Positions 1-5,510 of a stretch of DNA of 5,510 nt are shown here, piece by piece. Source of the stretch: Calditrichota bacterium (GTDB taxonomy: Bacteria; Zhuqueibacterota; Zhuqueibacteria; Residuimicrobiales; Krinioviventaceae). The translations under genes were made by a program, and so were the position numbers. The notes below the pieces were generated by a model. That model was not told the origin of the DNA. It made no database searches and was given only the letters and a program-made list of their open reading frames with translations. Each line of letters begins with the position of its first letter. The first letter of the stretch is position 1. The DNA is taken from contig RPQV01000275.1 of NCBI GenBank assembly GCA_003818595.1, forward strand, positions 1 to 5,510. Direction: 5' to 3'.

Positions 1-1061
1 AATAATGCAAAAAGATCAATGTCCAATTCGCGGCAAATTTCTATAGTGGCATTGTTCTCAGCAATGGTTGATTTTTTATCAACGGATTCAAGCAGCTCAT
101 CCGTGACAAATTCAAAACCAATCATCAATGCCGTAACGCCCACTTGGCGCAGACGCCTCATAATATCTGCGTTCTGAGCAGCAAAACGCGCATTGCCGAC
201 AGCTATAAATTCCTTGTGCAATGCTCTTTTTTCAATGAGATCGCAAAATTTTAAAAGTCGTTTCCGATTAATTAAAAAGTTATCGTCCAGGATTATTATG
301 TTTTTTACTGGGATCGTTTCGATCTCGTCGACTACATCCTCAATCGGACGAACGGCAAAAGTCCCGCCGTGCATTTCCGTACAAAAACAAAAAGTGCACT
401 TGTCCGGACATCCAAAAGAGGTTTTGATCGCTGCGCAGGGTTTATAATGAATGATTTTATATCGTTTCGGAAAGCGCCGGATGAGGATGTGTTTGGGCTG
501 CGGCAGACTTGCGGGATCCAATGGTAAAGAGGGATTGCGCCTGAATTGACCTTGAATCTGAAATGCGCCGCCCGGTATATTGTGATAGGATTCATTCTGC
601 TGTATGCTAACTATGACCCGATTAAGCGCCTCAAGTTGGTTGGCGAAAAAAACACCATCTATATACTGCGAATAAAAATGTTCCGGCATCACCTCCGCAT
701 GAGGTCCACCAACAAAAGTGAGTGGCGGATGCGGTAACGCCTTGAGTTGAGCGGCTATTTTAAGAACAGAAGAAATGGTTGTAATGAACGATGTGAATAA
801 AACAATCTGTGGGCCATATTTTTTTGCCAGTCGAACCGGATCTCTGCGATCAACAATGCCATCGAGCAACTGCACGTCATGGTGCTGTAAGGCAGAATAG
901 AGGTACTCCATCTCCAGGGGCTCACATCCGATGAATCGATTGAGTCTGATCGTCTGACGTGCAAGCCGCGGTTTACATACGAGTATCTTTAGACGGTCAC
1001 CTGAAGGTGGATTGACGCAATGCTCAACCCTGCTCTTTTTACGCGCATTGTGGTTCATCAT
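1..1061 (-). CDS. Second B12-binding-type radical SAM protein, 3' end outside the window
   Basis: An open frame with no stop runs from an in-frame TAG at 1100-1098 to the left edge, giving 353 residues from ATG 1061. The protein is cut by the window, not visibly truncated. Residues about 25-150 form a B12-binding-like domain (LKILVCKPRL, KYGPQIVLFTSF at 81-92, FVGGPHAE at 116-123), again without a DxHxxG motif. The radical SAM core starts at FGCPDKCTFCFC, with Cys218, Cys222 and Cys225 as cluster ligands and an extra Cys227. IILDDNF (256-262) and GFEFVTDELL (315-324) follow, as in radical SAM/B12 proteins of the BchE-like class. It differs clearly from the 531-residue protein upstream, so it is not a recent duplicate. 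ATG codons at 1061 and 1058 are both possible starts; a GAGG lies 14 bases before the first, which is rather far. The gene follows the GNAT gene by 67 bases on the same strand and is probably the fourth gene of the operon. Its substrate is unknown. Confidence 0.87.
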   Translation of the reverse strand, partial: MMNHNARKKSRVEHCVNPPSGDRLKILVCKPRLARQTIRLNRFIGCEPLEMEYLYSALQHHDVQLLDGIVDRRDPVRLAKKYGPQIVLFTSFITTISSVLKIAAQLKALPHPPLTFVGGPHAEVMPEHFYSQYIDGVFFANQLEALNRVIVSIQQNESYHNIPGGAFQIQGQFRRNPSLPLDPASLPQPKHILIRRFPKRYKIIHYKPCAAIKTSFGCPDKCTFCFCTEMHGGTFAVRPIEDVVDEIETIPVKNIIILDDNFLINRKRLLKFCDLIEKRALHKEFIAVGNARFAAQNADIMRRLRQVGVTALMIGFEFVTDELLESVDKKSTIAENNATIEICRELDIDLFAL

Positions 1062-1128
1062 AATAAGAAAAGATGCCTCAATGATAGCCGGTACGATCTA
1101 TTTGTTGATACCCAACTATTGTCACGAA

Positions 1129-2217
1129 TTACAAATCGTTTTCAAAAACAGCATATCGGCGGTACGGCTGCATTTTTTTACCCGTCGCCCGTTCGAGGAA
1201 ACGGCGAGTCATCGCCATACTGCGCTTATTCTCTTCAAATATAAAACCACCTTCACCATATTTGACACCTGTTTTTTGTATAAGCGGTGTCGCCTTGAGA
1301 ATCATGGCTTGTACGGCTGGGCTGATATTATAACGCGGCAACACCGCAATTTCAGTAAAACGAAAGGTGTCAATCGGATTGACAAGATGATAGCGCAGCG
1401 CGTGTCGTACCCCAAGCGACTCATCTCCTTTGACCAACTGATTAAAGTCCGGGTACCAAAGAAAAAAGCCTATTGGTTCACCATTCATTTCAGCAAATAA
1501 AAGGTTTTCTTCCTTTAACAGAAATCGAAACGGTGAAAAAAGTTCAAAATCTTCCTGAATATCTCGATCGGCCCAATAAGGATGACCAGGGAAACAAGCA
1601 TTATTCAGATAGGTGTAAATTTTCGTTTCATGAAGCAGGTTTTTTTTATTCATTTTCCGAACAGTAATACCATCAAACCTGGCGCGGGTTGAGATTGATT
1701 TATGATAGTCGATAAATGCTTGAAGCGGGAATCGAAATGACACCATCTCTTTCATGTCAAGTTCTTTAAAATAATTGACATAATAAGCAGGTGTGTAGGG
1801 CAGACCGAAGATCGGAGGTTCGTCAAACTTGTTCAGCAGGAAACCGGCGCCATAATTCAAGTGGCCGTTCAAACCCCAAACCATACGCCGGCATGCAGGA
1901 AAGAGAATTTTGGAATGAGCTCGAATAGTTTCAACTATATCAGGTAAACCAGAGTATGCTTCGAAAAAGGAGACTTGAACAAAGTTTGGCAGTTTCCGAT
2001 CGTGAACAAGTACAAAGCGTCCGACTATCCTGTCATTGTGCTGCAAAAGAAATGGTCTGACGGATGCATGCGTATGAAATACAGATGGACCTTGGACAAT
2101 CAAGCGCGTGATGTCGTCTTCTGTTGAGCGATGGTTTGGCAACTCTTTGTAAACTTTACTGCTGAAATCATAGAACTTTTTGATATCCCGTTTCGTTGTC
2201 ACTGGTTTTATATTCAC
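1129..2217 (-). CDS. Double GNAT-fold acyltransferase-like protein
   Basis: This 362-residue protein resembles a widespread family of two-lobed GNAT-fold proteins of about 370-390 residues, usually annotated only as N-acetyltransferase-like. The first lobe has FLLQHNDRIVGRFVLVHDRK (56-75), SFFEAYSG (83-90), and the stretch WGLNGHLNYGAGFLLNKFDE (114-133) followed by PP and LPYTPAYY. The latter corresponds to the family's GPMNFS..(C)GLLV..FD.PP..MMPYNPPYY signature. The second lobe has LLFAEMNGEPIGFFLWYPDF (239-258) and TEIAVLPRYNISPAVQAMIL (288-307), typical of GNAT strands 2-4, and ends in FLERATGKKMQPYRRYAVFE. The acyl donor and acceptor are unknown. The start is GTG at 2217: it overlaps the previous stop as GTGA and has AAGGAG eight bases upstream. 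An in-frame ATG at 2274 would overlap the upstream gene by 61 bases and is less likely. The tight overlap implies translational coupling with the PLP-fold protein, so the two probably act on the same pathway. Confidence 0.85.
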   Translation of the reverse strand: MNIKPVTTKRDIKKFYDFSSKVYKELPNHRSTEDDITRLIVQGPSVFHTHASVRPFLLQHNDRIVGRFVLVHDRKLPNFVQVSFFEAYSGLPDIVETIRAHSKILFPACRRMVWGLNGHLNYGAGFLLNKFDEPPIFGLPYTPAYYVNYFKELDMKEMVSFRFPLQAFIDYHKSISTRARFDGITVRKMNKKNLLHETKIYTYLNNACFPGHPYWADRDIQEDFELFSPFRFLLKEENLLFAEMNGEPIGFFLWYPDFNQLVKGDESLGVRHALRYHLVNPIDTFRFTEIAVLPRYNISPAVQAMILKATPLIQKTGVKYGEGGFIFEENKRSMAMTRRFLERATGKKMQPYRRYAVFENDL

Positions 2218-3371
2218 AGGAAATACTCCTTGGCAGTCGGAAAACCTAAAAAGCTCGTGTGCGCCGTGGCGCAATATGAGCCGGCATATCCCAAAACAAC
2301 GATGTCATCAAAAGCGACATTGGGCAACTGGACATTGCGCGCTAAAAAGTCTTGAGAGTAGGTCGAGCATCCGTATACCGAAGATAGCCTTAAGGGGGCG
2401 TTGTTGGTTGACGGTGTTTTGTGAATGATAGAAATAGGATGAAAAGCGCTGTCAGGATAAAACAATGGTCGCGGAAATTGTACACACGAGGCGTTGACAC
2501 CAATCAGCTGCTGATTGGCGCATTCCTTGATATCTACTACTTTGCAGATAAAATAACCAGCGTCCCCGCCAATGATCCGACCGGGTTCGAGGAAAAGCTT
2601 GATAGGGTGTCCTGCTTGTTCAGATAATTGATTCATCAGACGGCTAACGCTGCTGCCATATTTTTTCACATCAAATTCTTCTCTTGAATCTTCAAAAAGC
2701 CCAAAACCACCTCCAAAGTCGAGGAATTGCAGCTTGGGAAATAAAGCAGATAATTTTACTATTTGCCGATAGCAGGCCAGGAAATAATCAATATCAAGGA
2801 TATTGGTACCCACATAAATATGAAGGCCGATGACGCGCGGATCACCCGTGAGTTTTTCTATGGATTCAGTTGTTAGACCAAGACGGCTGTCTTTTCCAAT
2901 GAAATAACCGGCGATTGTTTTTCTCGGCACTACCAGATCACCAATGTTGCACCTGAGGCCAACTGGGCTGTCAGGTAGTAATTTACACCATTGATTAAAT
3001 TGGCCTAATGAATCAAGAATGACAAGCGCGCCTGAAGTGTGAGCCCGCAGCATAACTTTTTTTTCCATGGCTGATGCAGCGTAGATAATATCCTTGCCGG
3101 TGAAACCCAATTGTTGCGCAGTATCGAGGTGCATGATCGAATTGATAAAAAGAGAGAGCCCGGCCTCTTTAATAATTTTTATAAATTGGGGAGTAGAATT
3201 GGCCATCATTGCAAAGTGAATTGCCTTGGGTGAATAAGGAATATCAAGAAACTTTTGACAGGTTTGCTTGATTTTATTCGAGTCATAGAGATAGAACGGA
3301 TCGCTATCCAGATCGACTATCTCTTGAATTTTATTTTTCAGATGTTCGCTCAGGGATAGTGTGTACTTCAC
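2214..3371 (-). CDS. Type III PLP-fold decarboxylase-like protein lacking the PLP lysine
   Basis: The 385-residue protein has the layout of the ornithine/diaminopimelate decarboxylase superfamily: a TIM-barrel N-terminal domain and a C-terminal beta domain. Landmarks seen are FYLYD (26-30), a block equivalent to YAVKAN (53-58), GLHIYVGT (182-189), DFGGGFG (218-224), EPGR (262-265) and GYAGSYCATAHTSFLGFP (361-378). The length is normal for the family and the frame is intact. Residues that usually do chemistry are changed. The Schiff-base Lys is Met56, the His stacking on PLP is Tyr186, and the Cys and Asp of the CDxxD-like motif are Thr337 and Tyr338. Asp341, Glu262, the glycine loop and Tyr366, which contact cofactor or substrate in relatives, remain. 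It may be a pseudoenzyme, a binding or scaffold protein, or an enzyme with altered chemistry; decarboxylase activity should not be assumed. The GTG start at 3371 is chosen for the AAAGAGG site five bases upstream. The gene lies 80 bases after the radical SAM gene and overlaps the next by four bases. Confidence 0.88.
   Translation of the reverse strand: MKYTLSLSEHLKNKIQEIVDLDSDPFYLYDSNKIKQTCQKFLDIPYSPKAIHFAMMANSTPQFIKIIKEAGLSLFINSIMHLDTAQQLGFTGKDIIYAASAMEKKVMLRAHTSGALVILDSLGQFNQWCKLLPDSPVGLRCNIGDLVVPRKTIAGYFIGKDSRLGLTTESIEKLTGDPRVIGLHIYVGTNILDIDYFLACYRQIVKLSALFPKLQFLDFGGGFGLFEDSREEFDVKKYGSSVSRLMNQLSEQAGHPIKLFLEPGRIIGGDAGYFICKVVDIKECANQQLIGVNASCVQFPRPLFYPDSAFHPISIIHKTPSTNNAPLRLSSVYGCSTYSQDFLARNVQLPNVAFDDIVVLGYAGSYCATAHTSFLGFPTAKEYFL
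2226..2231 (-). promoter_or_regulatory. Ribosome binding site deciding the GTG start of the GNAT-like gene
   Basis: AAGGAG lies inside the last codons of the PLP-fold gene, eight bases before the GTG at 2217. The GTG overlaps the TGA stop of the upstream gene (GTGA). This arrangement supports the 362-residue form over the longer ATG form. Confidence 0.75.
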
Positions 3372-3376
3372 GCAGA

Positions 3377-3383
3377 CCTCTTT
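3377..3383 (-). promoter_or_regulatory. Ribosome binding site of the PLP-fold gene
   Basis: AAAGAGG sits five bases before the GTG at 3371 in a purine-rich stretch (AGAGGAAAGAGG). It supports the GTG start of the 385-residue protein. Confidence 0.7.
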
Positions 3384-3451
3384 CCTCTGAAATCATTCAC
3401 AGTACATTGTTGGAATTAAAAGTCCGGTATCGGTTGATAAAACGCGCAGCT

Positions 3452-5047
3452 TTAGCTTGTATCACAATCAAGAGCATTCATTTTATTTCTCGTTAAATTG
3501 ATGATGAATTGAGAGTGACGTGAAAAATGAATATACATGGCAGAAAGACTGAGCACAGCTTCAAGCGCCTTTGGATTTGTTATCAAAATTATAACAAATG
3601 TTTTCCAAAATAGAAATCCTGTTTTCTTTTGAAATCCGAGATGGCGACAAATCTTAAAAAATACCGGCGCCCTTTTTAAAGCGGCACGAAATGTTGGTCT
3701 GTGTTTTATTTGTCGTTTCAAAAGTAAACCGACCAAAGTGAGTCTTTGAAAATAATTAACAGGGCTATAAAGGGCGTCGAGAATTTTAATATAGTCATTG
3801 AGAATTTCTTTTCGCGGCCTCGAGGTCTCAAAGTTTAAGCCGCTGGACATTTGATCAATTTCAGTTTGAGAATCCCCTATAGTTGTATCCGGCTTGAAGA
3901 GTCGACCCTCTTTTTGCAAACGCTGCGCTAATTGTGTGTTCGGCAAGGCAAACAGCGTTCCGACCATCGCCATTGGAATTCCTGAATCTTGAATACACTT
4001 GATTATCAGATCGGCAGTCATGTCGGTTTCATGGTCAAATCCGATAATGAGGCATGAATCAACTAAAATCCCATAAGAGTATATTTTTTTCATAATTTCA
4101 ACAATGGGTTTATTGACATTTTGCTGCTTTTGCGCCATCTTGAGAACTTTATCATCTGGTGTTTCTATACCAATGCTGATATATCGAAAATCAATATCCC
4201 GCATCAGTTCTAAAAATCTATCCTTGTTTGCCAGATTTATGGATGCCTCTGCAGCAAAGAAGAAAGGGTATTTTTTTTCTTTTGACCACTCGGACATGAC
4301 CAATAATAGTTTTTCCACACGTATGCCATGACTCAAGAAATTGTCGTCCACAAAAAAAATATGACCGCGATAACCAAGATCATACAGTGTTTCAAGTTCT
4401 TTGAGAATGTGTTTGGGGGATTTAGTTCTGGATTCTCTGCCAAATAATTCGATAACGTTGCAGAACTCGCAGTTATATGGGCAACCACGTGAAAACTGTA
4501 TGGCCATCATTAAATAATCATCAAGCTTGATCAGATCAAATCGAGGAACAACTGCCTCTGTCATATCTGCCAGTTTGAGGGATCGGTATTCGCCATGTTC
4601 TTCACCGTTTTGCAGCGCTTTTAAAAATAAAGGAATACTGTTTTCACCTTCATCCAGCACGAGATAGTCTGCTTTTTGATAATGCTGCGGTTGACATGTA
4701 GGCTCAGGACCGCCAATAACTACTTTTTTGCCATGGTGATGTGCTTTGTCAATTATTGAAAGGATACCTCGTTGTTGAGAGAGCATACCGCCTGTGCAGA
4801 TAATGTCGGCCCATTCAAGATGCGAATCTAAAAGAGGTTCTACATTGATGTCAATTAGTTTAAAGTTCCAATCCTGCGGTAATAATGCTGCAACAGTCAA
4901 AAGACCCAGCGGCGGCACGGGATATTTTGCTCCGACAATCTTGCAGACGTCATCATAATTCAGCGAGCTATAAGGGGAGAATTGAGGATGAATTAATAAA
5001 CATTTGGTGGAATTTGCGAAAAAATCCTTCACGTAGAGTATGTCCAA
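3452..5047 (-). CDS. B12-binding radical SAM protein with C-terminal DUF4070 region
   Basis: This 531-residue protein is probably a cytoplasmic cobalamin-dependent radical SAM enzyme. Members of the class use a 4Fe-4S cluster and SAM, usually with cobalamin, for methyl transfer or other radical chemistry on unreactive carbons; the substrate here is unknown. Residues about 15-150 look like the Rossmann-like B12-binding domain (PPLGLLTVAALLP at 45-57, IGGPEPT at 111-117, DEGE at 132-135). No DxHxxG cobalamin-ligating histidine motif is seen, which is common in this class. The radical SAM core follows: RGCPYNCEFC gives Cys189, Cys193 and Cys196 as the cluster ligands, then VDDNF (233-237) and GIETP (293-297). 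From about 375 the tail (NFETSRPR, LYSPVNYFQRL, WKTF..NPKALE) matches the DUF4070 region as I remember it, and its hydrophobic stretches could allow membrane contact. The start is uncertain: TTG at 5047 follows an in-frame TGA directly and lacks a Shine-Dalgarno; GTG at 5032 is an alternative. It is the first gene of the block. Confidence 0.9.
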   Translation of the reverse strand: MDILYVKDFFANSTKCLLIHPQFSPYSSLNYDDVCKIVGAKYPVPPLGLLTVAALLPQDWNFKLIDINVEPLLDSHLEWADIICTGGMLSQQRGILSIIDKAHHHGKKVVIGGPEPTCQPQHYQKADYLVLDEGENSIPLFLKALQNGEEHGEYRSLKLADMTEAVVPRFDLIKLDDYLMMAIQFSRGCPYNCEFCNVIELFGRESRTKSPKHILKELETLYDLGYRGHIFFVDDNFLSHGIRVEKLLLVMSEWSKEKKYPFFFAAEASINLANKDRFLELMRDIDFRYISIGIETPDDKVLKMAQKQQNVNKPIVEIMKKIYSYGILVDSCLIIGFDHETDMTADLIIKCIQDSGIPMAMVGTLFALPNTQLAQRLQKEGRLFKPDTTIGDSQTEIDQMSSGLNFETSRPRKEILNDYIKILDALYSPVNYFQRLTLVGLLLKRQIKHRPTFRAALKRAPVFFKICRHLGFQKKTGFLFWKTFVIILITNPKALEAVLSLSAMYIHFSRHSQFIINLTRNKMNALDCDTS

Positions 5048-5096
5048 TCAGCAGATAAAGTTTGTTTTTACTCAATTCAGTTCAGGGAAAATGAAA

Positions 5097-5126
5097 ATGA
5101 TACCCAAATTTCTTAAATAAAAACAA
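5097..5126 (-). promoter_or_regulatory. Possible sigma70-like promoter of the operon
   Basis: Reading the minus strand, TTGTTT (5126-5121) is followed after 18 bases by TATCAT (5102-5097). This is a fair match to -35 and -10 boxes and would put transcription start about 40 bases before the first gene. The surroundings are AT-rich, so chance matches are likely, and the -35 box is weak. Confidence 0.3.
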
Positions 5127-5281
5127 GGAAAGGTGAAAGTTAATATTTTATGTTGCTTAAACAGAATAATTAACGAGGCAGCTTTTCTGATGAAAGATAA
5201 GCGAAAAACAAAAGAAATCAAACGACAAAATATAGGCTGGTCGTTAGTGCGAAAAAGGTTCTTTGATTCAATTTATTAACC

Positions 5282-5391
5282 CCGCAAATGGATTCTAAGC
5301 AACTGACATAAGGGATCGACTGAGCCATTTCATTACTTCGAATTATCTGCTATTAAAGCAGGCCGCTCATGGCGCATCTCTCCATTTGCGG
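5282..5391. repeat. Perfect 11-base inverted repeat with an 88-base spacer
   Basis: CCGCAAATGGA at 5282-5292 has its exact reverse complement TCCATTTGCGG at 5381-5391. The spacer contains a small hairpin (CTGC-7-GCAG, about 5348-5362). The pair could close a long stem in a transcript of either strand or be a remnant of a mobile element. No transposase, target-site duplication or terminator T-run is seen with it. Confidence 0.45.
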
Positions 5392-5406
5392 CTCCCTGAT
5401 ATACAT
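5353..5406 (-). CDS. Possible short leader ORF, 17 codons
   Basis: An ATG at 5406 is preceded at five bases by AAGGGGAGG (5420-5412), the strongest Shine-Dalgarno-like sequence in the intergenic region. The frame encodes MYIREPQMERCAMSGLL and ends with TAA. It contains one arm of the 11-base inverted repeat and lies about 300 bases before the first operon gene. No run of a single regulatory amino acid is present and no family is recognised. It may be a leader peptide or simply chance; a 47-codon frame open from the right edge down to 5367 overlaps it on the same strand. Confidence 0.2.
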   Translation of the reverse strand: MYIREPQMERCAMSGLL

Positions 5407-5510
5407 CTCAGCCTCCCCTTAGAATGCGATTTATAGGGATACTTTATCGAATCTAATGCCTGTTTTAAAGGTTTTTTTACAGGTATCACGATGTATTTAA
5501 AAGAGTTGAT

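Larger units (their letters stand above)
5048..5510. other. Intergenic region upstream of the operon, no secure gene
   Basis: This AT-rich stretch holds the promoter candidate, the inverted repeat and the short leader-like frame listed separately. Two other short frames can be read and neither is convincing: a 48-codon plus-strand frame (5133-5279, GTG start, lysine/arginine-rich), and a minus-strand frame open from the right edge to a TGA at 5369-5367 (47 residues) that could be the tail of a neighbouring gene. No tRNA, rRNA, known riboswitch or CRISPR repeat is visible. Confidence 0.6.

Noticed and set aside
1012..1500. A 162-codon plus-strand frame
   Set aside because: It lies antisense to the GNAT-like gene and the start of the second radical SAM gene, has no recognisable domain, and the opposite strand has clear family motifs.
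1640..1648. Run of eight A on the minus strand inside the GNAT-like gene, a possible slippage site
   Set aside because: The frame is continuous through it with family motifs on both sides, so no frameshift is needed.
5187..5208. CTGATGA followed by GAAA, resembling a hammerhead ribozyme core
   Set aside because: The bases between them (AAGATAAGC) cannot form stem II, and no flanking stems or cleavage site fit.
5190..5279. Plus-strand frame starting MKDKRKTKE, similar to the first residues of many PAS-domain sensor kinases
   Set aside because: The similarity covers about nine residues, the usual following sequence is missing and the frame ends after 29 codons. It may be a remnant, but this is too short to support.
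5400..5420. GGGGAGGCTGAGATG on the minus strand, resembling the start of a TPP riboswitch (THI box)
   Set aside because: The required downstream ACCC/GAACCTGAT and GGATAAT segments are absent; the GGGGAGG is better read as a ribosome binding site.
5458..5484. CCTGT/ACAGG pair with a T-rich loop, a possible terminator
   Set aside because: The stem is only five bases, the T run is in the loop and not after the stem, and there is no certain gene end beside it.

Overview
The window is dominated by one operon-like block on the minus strand. It reads right to left: a cobalamin-binding radical SAM protein of the DUF4070 type (5047-3452), a protein with the fold of type III PLP-dependent decarboxylases (3371-2214), a double-GNAT-fold acyltransferase-like protein (2217-1129), and a second, different B12-binding-type radical SAM protein (1061-1) that runs off the left edge. 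All four point the same way with gaps of 80, -3 and 67 bases, so co-transcription is likely. No convincing intrinsic terminator separates them.

The organism cannot be named from this stretch. Moderate-to-low GC, two radical SAM/B12 proteins, frequent GTG/TTG starts and AGGAG-type ribosome binding sites fit an anaerobic or facultative bacterium. A Desulfobacterota (deltaproteobacterial) origin is plausible, but that is only inference.

The most notable gene is the PLP-fold protein. Its sequence keeps the family landmarks (GGGF, EPGR, the C-terminal Tyr-x7-Phe-x-Gly-Phe-Pro block). The lysine that should hold PLP is Met56, the PLP-stacking His is Tyr186, and the catalytic Cys-Asp pair of the decarboxylases reads Thr-Tyr. 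Placed between two radical SAM/B12 proteins and a GNAT-like protein, it suggests a small biosynthetic or modification pathway in which this protein is either a repurposed binding protein or an enzyme with altered chemistry. I do not recognise the cluster as a characterised pathway, and its product cannot be read from the sequence.

The right end (5048-5510) holds no secure gene. It contains a possible sigma70-like promoter close to the operon, a widely spaced perfect 11-base inverted repeat, and a short frame with a strong ribosome binding site. One arm of the repeat lies in that frame, so a leader arrangement is possible but unproven.
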